Source of the DNA: Streptomyces sp. NRRL WC-3742
GTDB taxonomy: Bacteria > Actinomycetota > Actinomycetes > Streptomycetales > Streptomycetaceae
Reading direction: 5' to 3'
Assembly (NCBI RefSeq): GCF_000720635.1
Contig: NZ_JOCF01000023.1
Span: 53,913-117,912, forward strand
Length of the DNA: 64,000 nucleotides
A model generated the notes under the pieces. It worked only from the letters and a program-made list of their open reading frames with translations, was not told the DNA's origin and did not search any database. How positions within the stretch are numbered: position 1 is the stretch's first letter; each line of letters starts with the position of its first letter. Position numbers and translations under genes: made by a program. This document shows, in pieces, positions 53,420 through 61,819 of this stretch.

Positions 53420-54298
53420 GTGAGAGTCGACGCGCACCACCACCTGTGGGACCTGACCCGGCGCCCGCAAACCTGGCTCGACGCCCCGGAGTTGGCGCCC
53501 GTCCGGCAAGACTTCGGACCGGCCGACCTCGCCCCCCACGCCCGGGCGGCCGGCATCGACCGCACCGTGCTGGTGCAGGTCCTGCCCGATGCCGACGAGA
53601 CCGGGGAGTTCCTCGCCCTGGCCGCCGCCGAACCGCTGATCGCGGGGGTCGTCGGCTGGACGGACCTCACCGCGCCCGGCATCGCCGACACCCTCGCCGA
53701 ACTGCGGCGAGGGCCCGGCGGCGACCGGCTCGTCGGTATCCGGCACCTCGTCCAGGGCGAACCCGACCCTGCATGGCTCGCCCGCCCCGACGTCCGGCGC
53801 GGTCTGCGCGCGGTCGGCGACGCCGGGCTCTGCTACGACCTGCTCGTGCGGCCCCACCAACTGCCCGCCGCCATCGACACGGTGCGCGCCCTGCCGGGGC
53901 AGCCGTTCGTCCTGGACCACCTCGCCAAGCCGCCGATCGCGCGGGGCGAACTGGAGCCCTGGGCCGCCCTGTTGTGCGAACTGGCTCGCGAGCCCAACGT
54001 CGTCTGCAAGCTCTCCGGCATGGTGACGGAGGCCGCCCCGGACGGCTGGAGCGTCGCCGATCTGCGCCCCTACGCCGACACGGTCCTCGACGCCTTCGGG
54101 CCCGACCGCGTGATGTTCGGCTCCGACTGGCCGGTCTGCCTGGTCGCCGCCTCCTATGAGCAAGTCATCAGCACGACCGAGGAGTTGACGGACAGTCTCG
54201 AATCATGTGAGCGCTCACATGTCTTCGGCGGCACCGCGGCCAGGACCTACGGGCTCGGCGAAGCGGCCCGCCCCGGCGAGGAGGAGGTACCGGCATGA
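53420..54298 (+). CDS. Amidohydrolase 2 family lactone hydrolase, L-fuconolactonase-like
   Basis: 292 residues from GTG 53420 (AGGAG site), which gives the standard N-terminus RVDAHHHLWDL with the metal-binding HxH. Other blocks: VLVQVLPDADETGEFL, GVVGWTDLTAPG, RHLVQGEPDPAWL, VLDHLAKPPI, VVCKLSGMVTEA and VMFGSDWPVCLV (metal Asp). This matches L-fuconolactone or rhamnonolactone hydrolases of the amidohydrolase superfamily, which open sugar-acid lactones. First gene of the lar operon, overlapping larA by ATGA. Near its 3' end SCERSH is encoded by a perfect LacI-type palindrome. Confidence 0.82.
   Translation: MRVDAHHHLWDLTRRPQTWLDAPELAPVRQDFGPADLAPHARAAGIDRTVLVQVLPDADETGEFLALAAAEPLIAGVVGWTDLTAPGIADTLAELRRGPGGDRLVGIRHLVQGEPDPAWLARPDVRRGLRAVGDAGLCYDLLVRPHQLPAAIDTVRALPGQPFVLDHLAKPPIARGELEPWAALLCELAREPNVVCKLSGMVTEAAPDGWSVADLRPYADTVLDAFGPDRVMFGSDWPVCLVAASYEQVISTTEELTDSLESCERSHVFGGTAARTYGLGEAARPGEEEVPA
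54204..54221. promoter_or_regulatory. LacI-type palindrome embedded in the lactonase coding sequence
   Basis: CATGTGAGCGCTCACATG, an 18-bp perfect palindrome whose TGTGAGCGCTCACA core equals the symmetric lac-type operator. It lies 74 bases before the larA start and may control larABCE. Confidence 0.6.
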
Positions 54299-55584
54299 GG
54301 ATCCGCCTCGCCTACGGGGAGACCGGGCTCGACCTCGAGGTCGACCCCGCCGTCACCACGGTCGTGGAGCCGCTGCACCACCCCGGAGCCGCCGACGAGA
54401 CGGCCGTGCTCCGCGCCGCGCTGCGCCGCCCCGTCGCCGGGCCGCCGCTGCGCGAGCGGGTGAGGCCGGGGCAGACCGTGGCCATCTCGGCCTGCGACGG
54501 CACCCGCCCGCAGCCGCGCCACCTGATGATCCCGGCCGTCCTGGCCGAACTCGACGGGATCGTCCGGCCGCAGGACGTGGTGATCCTCGTGGCCACCGGC
54601 ACCCACCGGGGCAACGACCCGGACGAGCTGCGGCGGATGTTCGGCGACGAGGTGGTCGACCACATCCGGATCGTCAACCACGACGCCCGCGACGACGCCC
54701 GGTTGACGTGGATGGGCCGCTGGGGCGACGACGTCCCGGTCCGGCTCAACCGCGAGTGGGTGGAAGCGGACGTCCGGATCACCACCGGATTCGTCGAGCC
54801 GCACTTCTTCGCCGGCTTCTCCGGCGGCCCCAAGCTGGTCGCCCCCGGCCTGGCCGGGCTGGAGACGGTGCTCGTCCTGCACGACGCCAAGCGGATCGGA
54901 GACCCCCGGGCCACCTGGGGCACCACCCACGGCAACCCCGTCCACGACGACGTGCGCGCCATCGCCGCGGGCACCGGCGTCGACTTCGCGCTCGACGTCG
55001 TCCTCAACCGCGACCACCGCATCGTGGAGGCGTTCGGCGGCGACCTGCTGCCCATGCACGCCGCGGCCACCGCTGCCGCCCGCCGGATCGCGATGCGCCC
55101 GGTCGACCGCCTCTTCGACGTGGTGGTCACCACCAACGCGGGCCATCCGCTCGACCAGAACCTCTACCAGTCGGTCAAGGGCATGTCGGCGGCCCACACG
55201 GTGGTCCGGCCCGGCGGGCTCATCGTCTGCGCGGCCGAGTGCCGCGACGGCTTCCCCGACCACGGCTCCTACCGCGAGGTGCTGGCCTCCGCGCCCTCCC
55301 CGCAGGCGCTGCTCGCCGACATCCGGGCCAGAGCGGTGACCGTGCCCGACCAGTGGCAGGTGCAGGTGCAGGCCCGCATCCAGTCCTCCTGCCGCGTGGT
55401 GATGCACACCTCCCACCTCGGCGACGCCGAACTCGCCACCGCCCACCTGGAACAGACCGACGACATCGCCGCGACCGTGGCCGAGGCGCTCGCCGCCGCC
55501 GGCCCCGACGCCCGGGTGTGCGTCCTGCCGGAGGGCCCCATGACCATCCCGTACCTGCGGCACGGCGAAGCGGCGGCGCTCTGA
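54295..55584 (+). CDS. larA: LarA-family nickel-pincer 2-hydroxyacid racemase/epimerase
   Basis: 429 residues. The key residues of Lactiplantibacillus LarA (Arg75, His108, His174, cofactor-binding Lys184, nickel-ligand His200, Tyr294, Lys298) find counterparts at Arg71, His104, His170, Lys180, His196, Tyr291 and Lys295, with constant spacing (EPHFFAGFSGGPK, VLVLHDAKRI, YQSVK). It should bind the nickel pincer nucleotide cofactor and move a hydride at C2 of a 2-hydroxy acid. The family includes lactate, malate and sugar-acid enzymes. Coupling to a lactone hydrolase and a fucosidase gene suggests an aldonate such as fuconate, or lactate from fucose breakdown; substrate not proven. Confidence 0.88.
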   Translation: MRIRLAYGETGLDLEVDPAVTTVVEPLHHPGAADETAVLRAALRRPVAGPPLRERVRPGQTVAISACDGTRPQPRHLMIPAVLAELDGIVRPQDVVILVATGTHRGNDPDELRRMFGDEVVDHIRIVNHDARDDARLTWMGRWGDDVPVRLNREWVEADVRITTGFVEPHFFAGFSGGPKLVAPGLAGLETVLVLHDAKRIGDPRATWGTTHGNPVHDDVRAIAAGTGVDFALDVVLNRDHRIVEAFGGDLLPMHAAATAAARRIAMRPVDRLFDVVVTTNAGHPLDQNLYQSVKGMSAAHTVVRPGGLIVCAAECRDGFPDHGSYREVLASAPSPQALLADIRARAVTVPDQWQVQVQARIQSSCRVVMHTSHLGDAELATAHLEQTDDIAATVAEALAAAGPDARVCVLPEGPMTIPYLRHGEAAAL

Positions 55585-55659
55585 TCCGCGGGCCCCTCCG
55601 CCCGACCCGCCTCCCCCCACCCACAGCACCGCGCACAGCACCAGGAGGAGCAGAGCCGC

Positions 55660-56343
55660 ATGCACCCCAACCGAGTCCACGACCTCGACTTCGCCCAGGT
55701 GGACATCGGCCGTGAGCAGCGCCAGGGGCTGCCCGAAGCCGTCTACGGGCCCGGCAAGACCCCCGCCCAGATCCGCGCGATCGTCACCGAGCTGCTGCGC
55801 GACAACACCGGGCCGGTCCTGGTCACCCGCGTCGACGCGGAAACCGCCACCGACGTCCTCGCCCACGTGCCGGGAGGCACCTACGACGCCCTCGCGGGCC
55901 TGCTGCTCTGGCGCCGCCCGGCCGAACCGGTCGGCTTCGCCCTGACCGTCGTCTCCGGCGGCACCTCCGACTGGTCGGTGGCGGCGGAAGCCTCCGCCGT
56001 GGCCACGGCCGTCGGACTGACGGTCACCACCGTGCACGACGTGGGCGTGGCCGGACTCCAACGCGTGCTCCGCGTCCGGGAACAGCTGCGCGCGAGCGAC
56101 ACGGTCGTGGTCGTGGCCGGGATGGAGGGCGCCCTGGCCAGCGTCGTCGGAGGGCTGGTCGGCTGCCCGGTGATCGCCGTGCCCGTCTCGACGGGCTACG
56201 GCGCCTCCCTCGAGGGCATCACCGCCCTGCTGGCCATGCACGCCTCCTGTGCGGCCGGCATCACGGTGGTCAACATCGACTCGGGCTTCGGCGCGGCGAT
56301 GGCCGCCCACCGCCTCGCCTGGGCGGGGAGGCGGCGCCCGTGA
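55660..56343 (+). CDS. larB: LarB, pyridinium-3,5-biscarboxylate mononucleotide synthase
   Basis: 227 residues. The C-terminal PurE-like half (VVSGGTSDWSVAAEASAVATAVG, VVVVAGMEGALASVVGGLVGCPVIAVPVSTGYGAS, TALLAMHASCAAGITVVNIDSGFGAA) is diagnostic for LarB. Known reaction: carboxylation and hydrolysis of nicotinic acid adenine dinucleotide, the first step of pincer cofactor synthesis. ATG 55660 has AGGAGGAG nine bases upstream. It follows larA by 75 bases and overlaps larC by GTGA. Confidence 0.93.
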   Translation: MHPNRVHDLDFAQVDIGREQRQGLPEAVYGPGKTPAQIRAIVTELLRDNTGPVLVTRVDAETATDVLAHVPGGTYDALAGLLLWRRPAEPVGFALTVVSGGTSDWSVAAEASAVATAVGLTVTTVHDVGVAGLQRVLRVREQLRASDTVVVVAGMEGALASVVGGLVGCPVIAVPVSTGYGASLEGITALLAMHASCAAGITVVNIDSGFGAAMAAHRLAWAGRRRP

Positions 56344-57554
56344 TCTGCTGGATCAACCCGTTCACGGGCCTCGCCGGCGACATGCTCCTCGGCGCCCTCC
56401 TCGACGCCGGCGCGCCTCTGGACGAGGTCAGGGCCTCGATCGGCGCGACGGGCCTCACCGGCTGGGAACTCGAAGCCGAGCGGGTGACCGTGCACGGGCT
56501 CACCGCGACCAGCGCCCGGGTACGGGTGACCGACAGCGCCACCGAGCGGCGGGCCGCCGAACTGCTGGAACTGGCCGCCTCGGCGCGGCCCGAGCCGGTG
56601 GCCGCACTGAGCACCGCGGCCCTCACGGCGATCGCCCACGCCGAGGGCCGGCTGCACGGCACCGACCCCGCCGAGGTCCACCTGCACGAACTCGGAGGCC
56701 ACGATGCCCTGGTGGACATCGTCGGCGTCGCCGCCGCCCTGCACGCCCTCGGCGTCACCGAGGTCGTGTCCGCCCCGCTGCCCCTCGGCACCGGCCGGGT
56801 CCGCGCCGCGCACGGACTGCTGCCCTGCCCCGCCCCCGCGACCCTCGCCCTGCTGGAGGGCGCCGTGGTCACCGGCACCGACCTGCGCGGCGAGACCGTC
56901 ACCCCGACCGGCGCCGCCCTGCTGCGCGCCGCCGGTGCCCGCTACGGCCCGCCGCCGACCATGACGCCCGTGGCGACGGGCTACGGAGCCGGAACACGCG
57001 TCCTGCCCGACCGCCCCAACGTCGTCGCCGTCACCCTCGGCCGCCCCCAGGACCCGCCGGGCGCGCCGGACCCGCCGGACGTGCACGGCACGACGCTCGA
57101 GGCCCTGGTCACCCTGGAGACCAACCTCGACGACGTCACCGGCGAGACCCTCGCCCACACCATCGCCCGGGCGCTGGACGAGGGCGCGCTCGACGCCTGG
57201 ACGACGCCGGCGGTGATGAAGAAGGGCCGGCCGGCGCAGGTGCTGCACGTCCTCGCCCGGCCGGAGGCCGTCGGACGGCTCCAGGCACTGGTGCTCGCGG
57301 AGACCGGAACGCTCGGCATCCGGCACACCGCCCAGACCCGCGTCGCGGTACCGCGGAGTACGCGCACCGTCGACGTCGGCGGCGTGCCCGTCCGCGTGAA
57401 GCAAGGGCCCTTCGGGGCCAAGGCCGAGCACGACGACGCCGCGACCGCCGCCGCGCTCACGGGCCTGCCGCTGCGCGTCGTCGCCGAGCGGGCCCGGCGG
57501 CTGGCCGAGCGGGAACACCCCGAGGGCTCGACGGAGGAAGGCGGAACGCCATGA
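56340..57554 (+). CDS. larC: LarC, nickel insertion cyclometallase (single open frame)
   Basis: 404 residues. INPFTGLAGDMLLGALLDAGAP, VHLHELGGHDALVDIVGVAAAL, TPTGAALLRA, ETNLDDVTGETLAHTIARAL, TTPAVMKKGRPAQVLHVLA and ETGTLGIRHTAQTR are the LarC blocks. In lactobacilli larC1 and larC2 are joined by a programmed frameshift; here both halves are fused in one frame. Known reaction: CTP-dependent insertion of nickel into the pincer nucleotide. GTG 56340 overlaps the larB stop; the end overlaps larE by ATGA. Confidence 0.93.
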   Translation: MICWINPFTGLAGDMLLGALLDAGAPLDEVRASIGATGLTGWELEAERVTVHGLTATSARVRVTDSATERRAAELLELAASARPEPVAALSTAALTAIAHAEGRLHGTDPAEVHLHELGGHDALVDIVGVAAALHALGVTEVVSAPLPLGTGRVRAAHGLLPCPAPATLALLEGAVVTGTDLRGETVTPTGAALLRAAGARYGPPPTMTPVATGYGAGTRVLPDRPNVVAVTLGRPQDPPGAPDPPDVHGTTLEALVTLETNLDDVTGETLAHTIARALDEGALDAWTTPAVMKKGRPAQVLHVLARPEAVGRLQALVLAETGTLGIRHTAQTRVAVPRSTRTVDVGGVPVRVKQGPFGAKAEHDDAATAAALTGLPLRVVAERARRLAEREHPEGSTEEGGTP

Positions 57555-58444
57555 ACGCCATGAACGGCAGGCCGGACAGCGATCACACGGACGACAACCC
57601 GGCGGAGGTGGTCGAGGTGAAGGCCGCCGCCCTGCTGTCGGCCGTACGCGCGACCGGGCCCTTCGCCGTCGCCTACTCCGGCGGCGCCGACTCCGCCCTC
57701 GTGCTCGCCGCCGCCGCGCGCGCCCTCGGGCCCGACGCCGTCCTCGCCGTGACGGCCGTCTCCGAGAGCCTCGCCTCCGGCGAACTCGACGCCGCCCGCG
57801 CCCTCGCCGAGAGCCTCGGCGTGACCCACCTCGCCCCCCGCACCGAGGAGTTGAACAGCCCCGGCTACCGGGCCAACGGCCCGGACCGCTGCTACTTCTG
57901 CAAGTCCGAGGTCCTCGACACGATCGCCGGAACGGCCCGCGAGCACGGCTTCGACCTGGTCGCCACCGGCACCAACGCCGACGACGCGGCCGACCCGTTC
58001 CGGCCCGGAATCAGGGCCGGGCGCGAGCGCGGCATCCGCACCCCGCTGCTGGACACCGGCCTGACCAAGGCGGACGTACGGGCCGTCAGCCGGCTGTGGT
58101 CCCTGCCCACCTGGGACAAACCGGCCACCCCCTGCCTGGCCAGCCGCATCCGCTACGGCATCCCCGTCACCCGCCACCGACTGGCCCGGGTCGACCGCGC
58201 CGAGGCGGCGGTACGCCGGGCGCTCCACCGGGCCGGGCTGCGCACCGAGCAGCTGCGGGTGCGCGACCTCGGCGACACCGTGCGGATCGAACTCGACCCC
58301 GAGACGGCCACCGCGGCGGCCGCACTCGCCTCCCTGGCGGAGAGCGTCGGCGAGGCGGGCTTCGGCACCACGCCCGTCGTGGTCGACGGCTTCGCCTCCG
58401 GCCGGCTCAACCACGAGCGGCGCGCCACCCCCCGGGAGCCCTGA
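57551..58444 (+). CDS. larE: LarE, ATP-dependent sulfur transferase for the nickel-pincer cofactor
   Basis: 297 residues. PP-loop SGGADS at 43-48 (pyrophosphatase fold), CYFC at 114-117 and PCLASR with Cys195. Classic LarE gives up one cysteine sulfur per turnover; enzymes with the extra CxxC pair plus the PCLASR cysteine bind a [4Fe-4S] cluster and can act catalytically. This protein has all three cysteines, so the cluster type is likely. ATG 57551 overlaps the larC stop. The first 20 residues are a variable acidic tail. Confidence 0.92.
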   Translation: MNAMNGRPDSDHTDDNPAEVVEVKAAALLSAVRATGPFAVAYSGGADSALVLAAAARALGPDAVLAVTAVSESLASGELDAARALAESLGVTHLAPRTEELNSPGYRANGPDRCYFCKSEVLDTIAGTAREHGFDLVATGTNADDAADPFRPGIRAGRERGIRTPLLDTGLTKADVRAVSRLWSLPTWDKPATPCLASRIRYGIPVTRHRLARVDRAEAAVRRALHRAGLRTEQLRVRDLGDTVRIELDPETATAAAALASLAESVGEAGFGTTPVVVDGFASGRLNHERRATPREP

Positions 58445-58445
58445 C

Positions 58446-60971
58446 GTGCGCCGCCCCCCTCCCGGACCGCGAACGCCACGGCACCGCCGGTACCGCCCCC
58501 CGACACCCTTCCTCCGCCCCGCCCACGATCGGACGGACCCCGTGCCGACGGACCCCGCGCTGACGGACAGCGTGCCGACGGACACCCACCCGACGCCCGA
58601 GCAGACCCTCTGGTACCGACGCCCCGCCGACGACTTCCTCGAGGCGCTGCCCCTCGGCAACGGCCGGCTCGGCGCCATGACGTACGGAGGGGTGCGCACC
58701 GAGCGGATCGAACTCAACGCGGACACCCTGTGGTCCGGCGGGCCCGGCCCCCGCGACCGGGCGGAAGCCGCCCGCCACCTGCCCGCCCTGCGGGAGGCCG
58801 TGCTGCGCGAGCGCGCCCACGCCGACGCCCACGCGATCTCCACGGCCCACTTCCAGGGCCCCGACACCGAGGCGTACCAGCCGCTCGCCACCCTCCTGCT
58901 GACCTTCCCGGCCCGCGAGGAGGGCGAGGCCGCCGACTACCGGCGCGAACTCGACCTCGACCAGGCCGTGCACACCGTCTCGTTCACCGAAGGAGGAGCC
59001 CGGTACCGGAGGGAGAGCTTCGTCTCCGCGCCCGCGGGCGTGCTGGCCCTGCGCCTGCGCACGGACACCCCCGGCGCCCTCACCTTCCGCGTGAGCCTCA
59101 CGACACCCCACCCGGCCGCCACCAGCGCGGTCGAACCCGGAGCACTGTCGATATCCGGGCGCGCCGCGTCCTGGCGGGGCGCCGCCACCGTCCACCGGGA
59201 CGACGAGGGCACGGGCTTCGCCGCCGCGATACGCGTGCGGACGGTGAACGGAACCACCCGCGCCGTGGACGGCTCGCTCGAGGTCACCGGCGCCGACGAG
59301 GCGGAGCTCCTGGTCGCCGTCGGCACCGGGTACCGGGACTGGCGGCAGCGGCCGGACGGCCCCGAGGCGGCGCTCGCCGAGGCCCACCGGTGGCTGGACC
59401 GGAGCGGCGGGCAGGACTTCGACGAACTGCGCGCCGCACACGTCGCCGACCACCGCAGGCTCTTCGGCGCGGCCGAACTCCACCTCCACGGCCCGGCGGA
59501 GGCCGAGCAGCGGCCGACCGACGAGCGCCTCGCCGCCGCGAACGCCGGCGCCGAGGACCCGGCGCTCACCGCCCGACTGTTCGCCTACGGCCGCTACCTG
59601 CTCGTCGCCTCCTCCCGGCCGGGCACCCAGCCCGCCAACCTCCAGGGCATCTGGAACAACGACCTCACCCCGCCGTGGAACTGCGACTGGACGTCGAACA
59701 TCAACCTCCAGATGAACTACTGGCCCGCCGAGACCACGGGCCTCGCCGAATGCCATGCTCCGCTGTTCGACCTCGTCGCCGACCTCGCCGAAGCCGGGCG
59801 CTCCACCGCCCGGGCGTACTACGACGCGCCCGGCTGGTGCTGCCACCACAACGTCGACCTCTGGCGCGCCACCAACCCCGTCTCGGGCGACCCGGTCTGG
59901 GCGCACTGGCCCATGGCCGGGCCCTGGCTCGCCGCCCACCTGTGGGACCACCACCTCTTCCACGGGGAGCGCGAGTTCCTCGCCGACCGCGCCTACCCGG
60001 CCATGCGCGAGGCCGCCCGCTTCCTCACCCACCTCCTCGTCGAGGACGCGGACGGCGCGCTGGTGACCTGCCCGTCCACCTCACCGGAGCACCACTTCCG
60101 GCTCGCCGACGGCTCCCTGGCCGCCGTCGACGCCGGCGCCACCATGGACCACTGGCTCGCCGCCGAACTCCTCGACAACACCGTCGCCGCCGCCCGCGAA
60201 CTCGGCGTCGACCACGAGCTGGCCGGGGAACTGGCCGGCGTCCGCGCCCGGCTGCGCCCACCGTCCCTCGGAGCCGACGGCCGCCTGCTGGAATGGAGGG
60301 ACGACCTCCCGGAGGAGGACCCCGGCCACCGCCACCTCTCCCACCTGTACGGCCTCTACCCGGGCAGCGCCGTCGACCCGCTCGGTGACACCACCCTGCT
60401 GGACCCGGCCCGCCGGGCCCTCCGACGCCGACTGGAGCACGGCGGAGGCGGCACCGGCTGGAGCCTCGCCTGGGTCGCGGCCCTCGCCGCCCGCCTGGGC
60501 GACGGCGCGCTCACCGGGCACGCCGTCGAGCGACTGCTCGCCACCTCGATCGCGCCCAACCTCTTCGACCTGCACCCGCCCCGGATCTTCCAGATCGACG
60601 GCAACCTCGGCATGACCGCCGCCGTCGCCGAGGCGCTGCTGCAGAGCCACAACGGCGTCCTGCGGCTGCTGCCCGCGCTGCCGCCGTCCTGGCCGGACGG
60701 GGACGTCCGGGGCCTGCGGGCCCGGGGAGGGCTCACGGTCGGCCTGAGCTGGCGCCGGGGTGTGCTGGCCGGGGCCGAACTGCGGGCGGCGAGGGACACC
60801 ACGGCGGACCTGTACCTGCCCGAGCGCGGGGGCGTTCCCGTCGTGACGGACGAGGACGGCAACCTGGTCGCGGCGGCCTCCGCCCCCGGCGACGCGCGCC
60901 GCCTCCGGGTCCGCCTTCCGGCGGGCGGTCACCTGCGGCTCTCCTACCCGGCGCCGGACGCCGGGCACTGA
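58446..60971 (+). CDS. GH95 alpha-L-fucosidase
   Basis: 841 residues. After a proline-rich N-terminus of about 50 residues come [120 protein letters not shown] and [22 protein letters not shown], the standard GH95 sequence. Known activity: inverting hydrolysis of alpha-1,2-L-fucose (some members act on alpha-L-galactose). No signal peptide, so intracellular. GTG 58446 (GGGAG site) lies one base after the larE stop, tying it to the lar operon; GTG 58543 is an alternative start. Confidence 0.92.
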   Translation: MRRPPPGPRTPRHRRYRPPTPFLRPAHDRTDPVPTDPALTDSVPTDTHPTPEQTLWYRRPADDFLEALPLGNGRLGAMTYGGVRTERIELNADTLWSGGPGPRDRAEAARHLPALREAVLRERAHADAHAISTAHFQGPDTEAYQPLATLLLTFPAREEGEAADYRRELDLDQAVHTVSFTEGGARYRRESFVSAPAGVLALRLRTDTPGALTFRVSLTTPHPAATSAVEPGALSISGRAASWRGAATVHRDDEGTGFAAAIRVRTVNGTTRAVDGSLEVTGADEAELLVAVGTGYRDWRQRPDGPEAALAEAHRWLDRSGGQDFDELRAAHVADHRRLFGAAELHLHGPAEAEQRPTDERLAAANAGAEDPALTARLFAYGRYLLVASSRPGTQPANLQGIWNNDLTPPWNCDWTSNINLQMNYWPAETTGLAECHAPLFDLVADLAEAGRSTARAYYDAPGWCCHHNVDLWRATNPVSGDPVWAHWPMAGPWLAAHLWDHHLFHGEREFLADRAYPAMREAARFLTHLLVEDADGALVTCPSTSPEHHFRLADGSLAAVDAGATMDHWLAAELLDNTVAAARELGVDHELAGELAGVRARLRPPSLGADGRLLEWRDDLPEEDPGHRHLSHLYGLYPGSAVDPLGDTTLLDPARRALRRRLEHGGGGTGWSLAWVAALAARLGDGALTGHAVERLLATSIAPNLFDLHPPRIFQIDGNLGMTAAVAEALLQSHNGVLRLLPALPPSWPDGDVRGLRARGGLTVGLSWRRGVLAGAELRAARDTTADLYLPERGGVPVVTDEDGNLVAAASAPGDARRLRVRLPAGGHLRLSYPAPDAGH

Positions 60972-60991
60972 ACCCGGACGGGAGGGACCGG

Positions 60992-61651
60992 TCAGTTGCC
61001 CTGGCCGGCGCTGCCCATCGGGCCGATCTTCACCGGGGTGCCGCCGCCCTCCGTCACCGGCAGGGTGGCGGCGCCGGGCCAGGGGAGGGTGACGGGCTTC
61101 GTCTCGTCCGGCGGGGTCACGACCACGCCGGTGACGCGCACTCCCGTGCCGCCGGACTTGTTGTTGGGGTACGTGATGCCGAAGAAGGTCGACTTCCCGC
61201 TCTTGACGACACCCGCTACGACCGGCTCCCCCGAACGCGTCGCCGACAGCGTCCCGGCGCTGGTCTTCAGGTCGACGCCCGCGTACCCGGAGAGCGAGCA
61301 GTCGTGGCCGCTGCGGTTCTTCAGCTCGACCACGACGGTGCGCTCGGCGTCGCCGTCGATGGTGCGGTCCACGGCGGTGATCGTCAGATCGTCGGTCCGG
61401 CACTTGCCGCCCGCCTTCCCGCCGTCGGCGGAACCGGTCGGGGCCGCGGTGCCCTTCGGCGCGGCGGAGGAAGTGGCGGGGGAAGTGGCGGAGGGAGTGG
61501 ACGGCGCAGGCGGCGCGGAGGGCGCGGTGGTGACGGTCGGCGCTGCGGTGGGCTTGCTCTGGTCCGTGCTCGCGTCGTCGTTCTGACAGGCCGTGAGCGC
61601 CAGACCCGCGGCAACGGCCAGGGCCGCGAAGGTGACCTTGTGAACGCGCAT
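60992..61651 (-). CDS. DUF4232 lipoprotein
   Basis: 219 residues. Lipobox LTAC with Cys22, then an Ala/Pro/Thr/Ser-rich spacer to about residue 80 and a DUF4232 domain (CRTDDLTITAVDRTIDG, RTVVVELKNRSGHDCSLSGYAGVDL, FGITYPNNKSGGTGVRVTGVVVTPPDE). A surface lipoprotein of unknown role, common in Streptomyces. ATG 61651 follows GGGGAGGAA. It converges on the GH95 gene with only 20 bases between the stops and no clear hairpin. Confidence 0.88.
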   Translation of the reverse strand: MRVHKVTFAALAVAAGLALTACQNDDASTDQSKPTAAPTVTTAPSAPPAPSTPSATSPATSSAAPKGTAAPTGSADGGKAGGKCRTDDLTITAVDRTIDGDAERTVVVELKNRSGHDCSLSGYAGVDLKTSAGTLSATRSGEPVVAGVVKSGKSTFFGITYPNNKSGGTGVRVTGVVVTPPDETKPVTLPWPGAATLPVTEGGGTPVKIGPMGSAGQGN

Positions 61652-61776
61652 CCCGTGTTCCTCCCCATCGGTGCGAGCGGTCGTTCCCGCCGCTTCCGAT
61701 GGCCATGACAGCGCGCCCAGTTGAACCGTTCCGCTCAACCGCCCGTCCGTACACAGCTGTTACACGTCCGAGACGG

Positions 61777-61812
61777 CCCGGTCGCCCTCCCCGCGCGGGG
61801 AGGGCGACCGGG
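61777..61812. terminator. Perfect 16-bp terminator stem
   Basis: CCCGGTCGCCCTCCCC (61777-61792) and GGGGAGGGCGACCGGG (61797-61812) around GCGC, just beyond the stop at 61820. Confidence 0.9.
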
Positions 61813-61819
61813 CGTCGGG

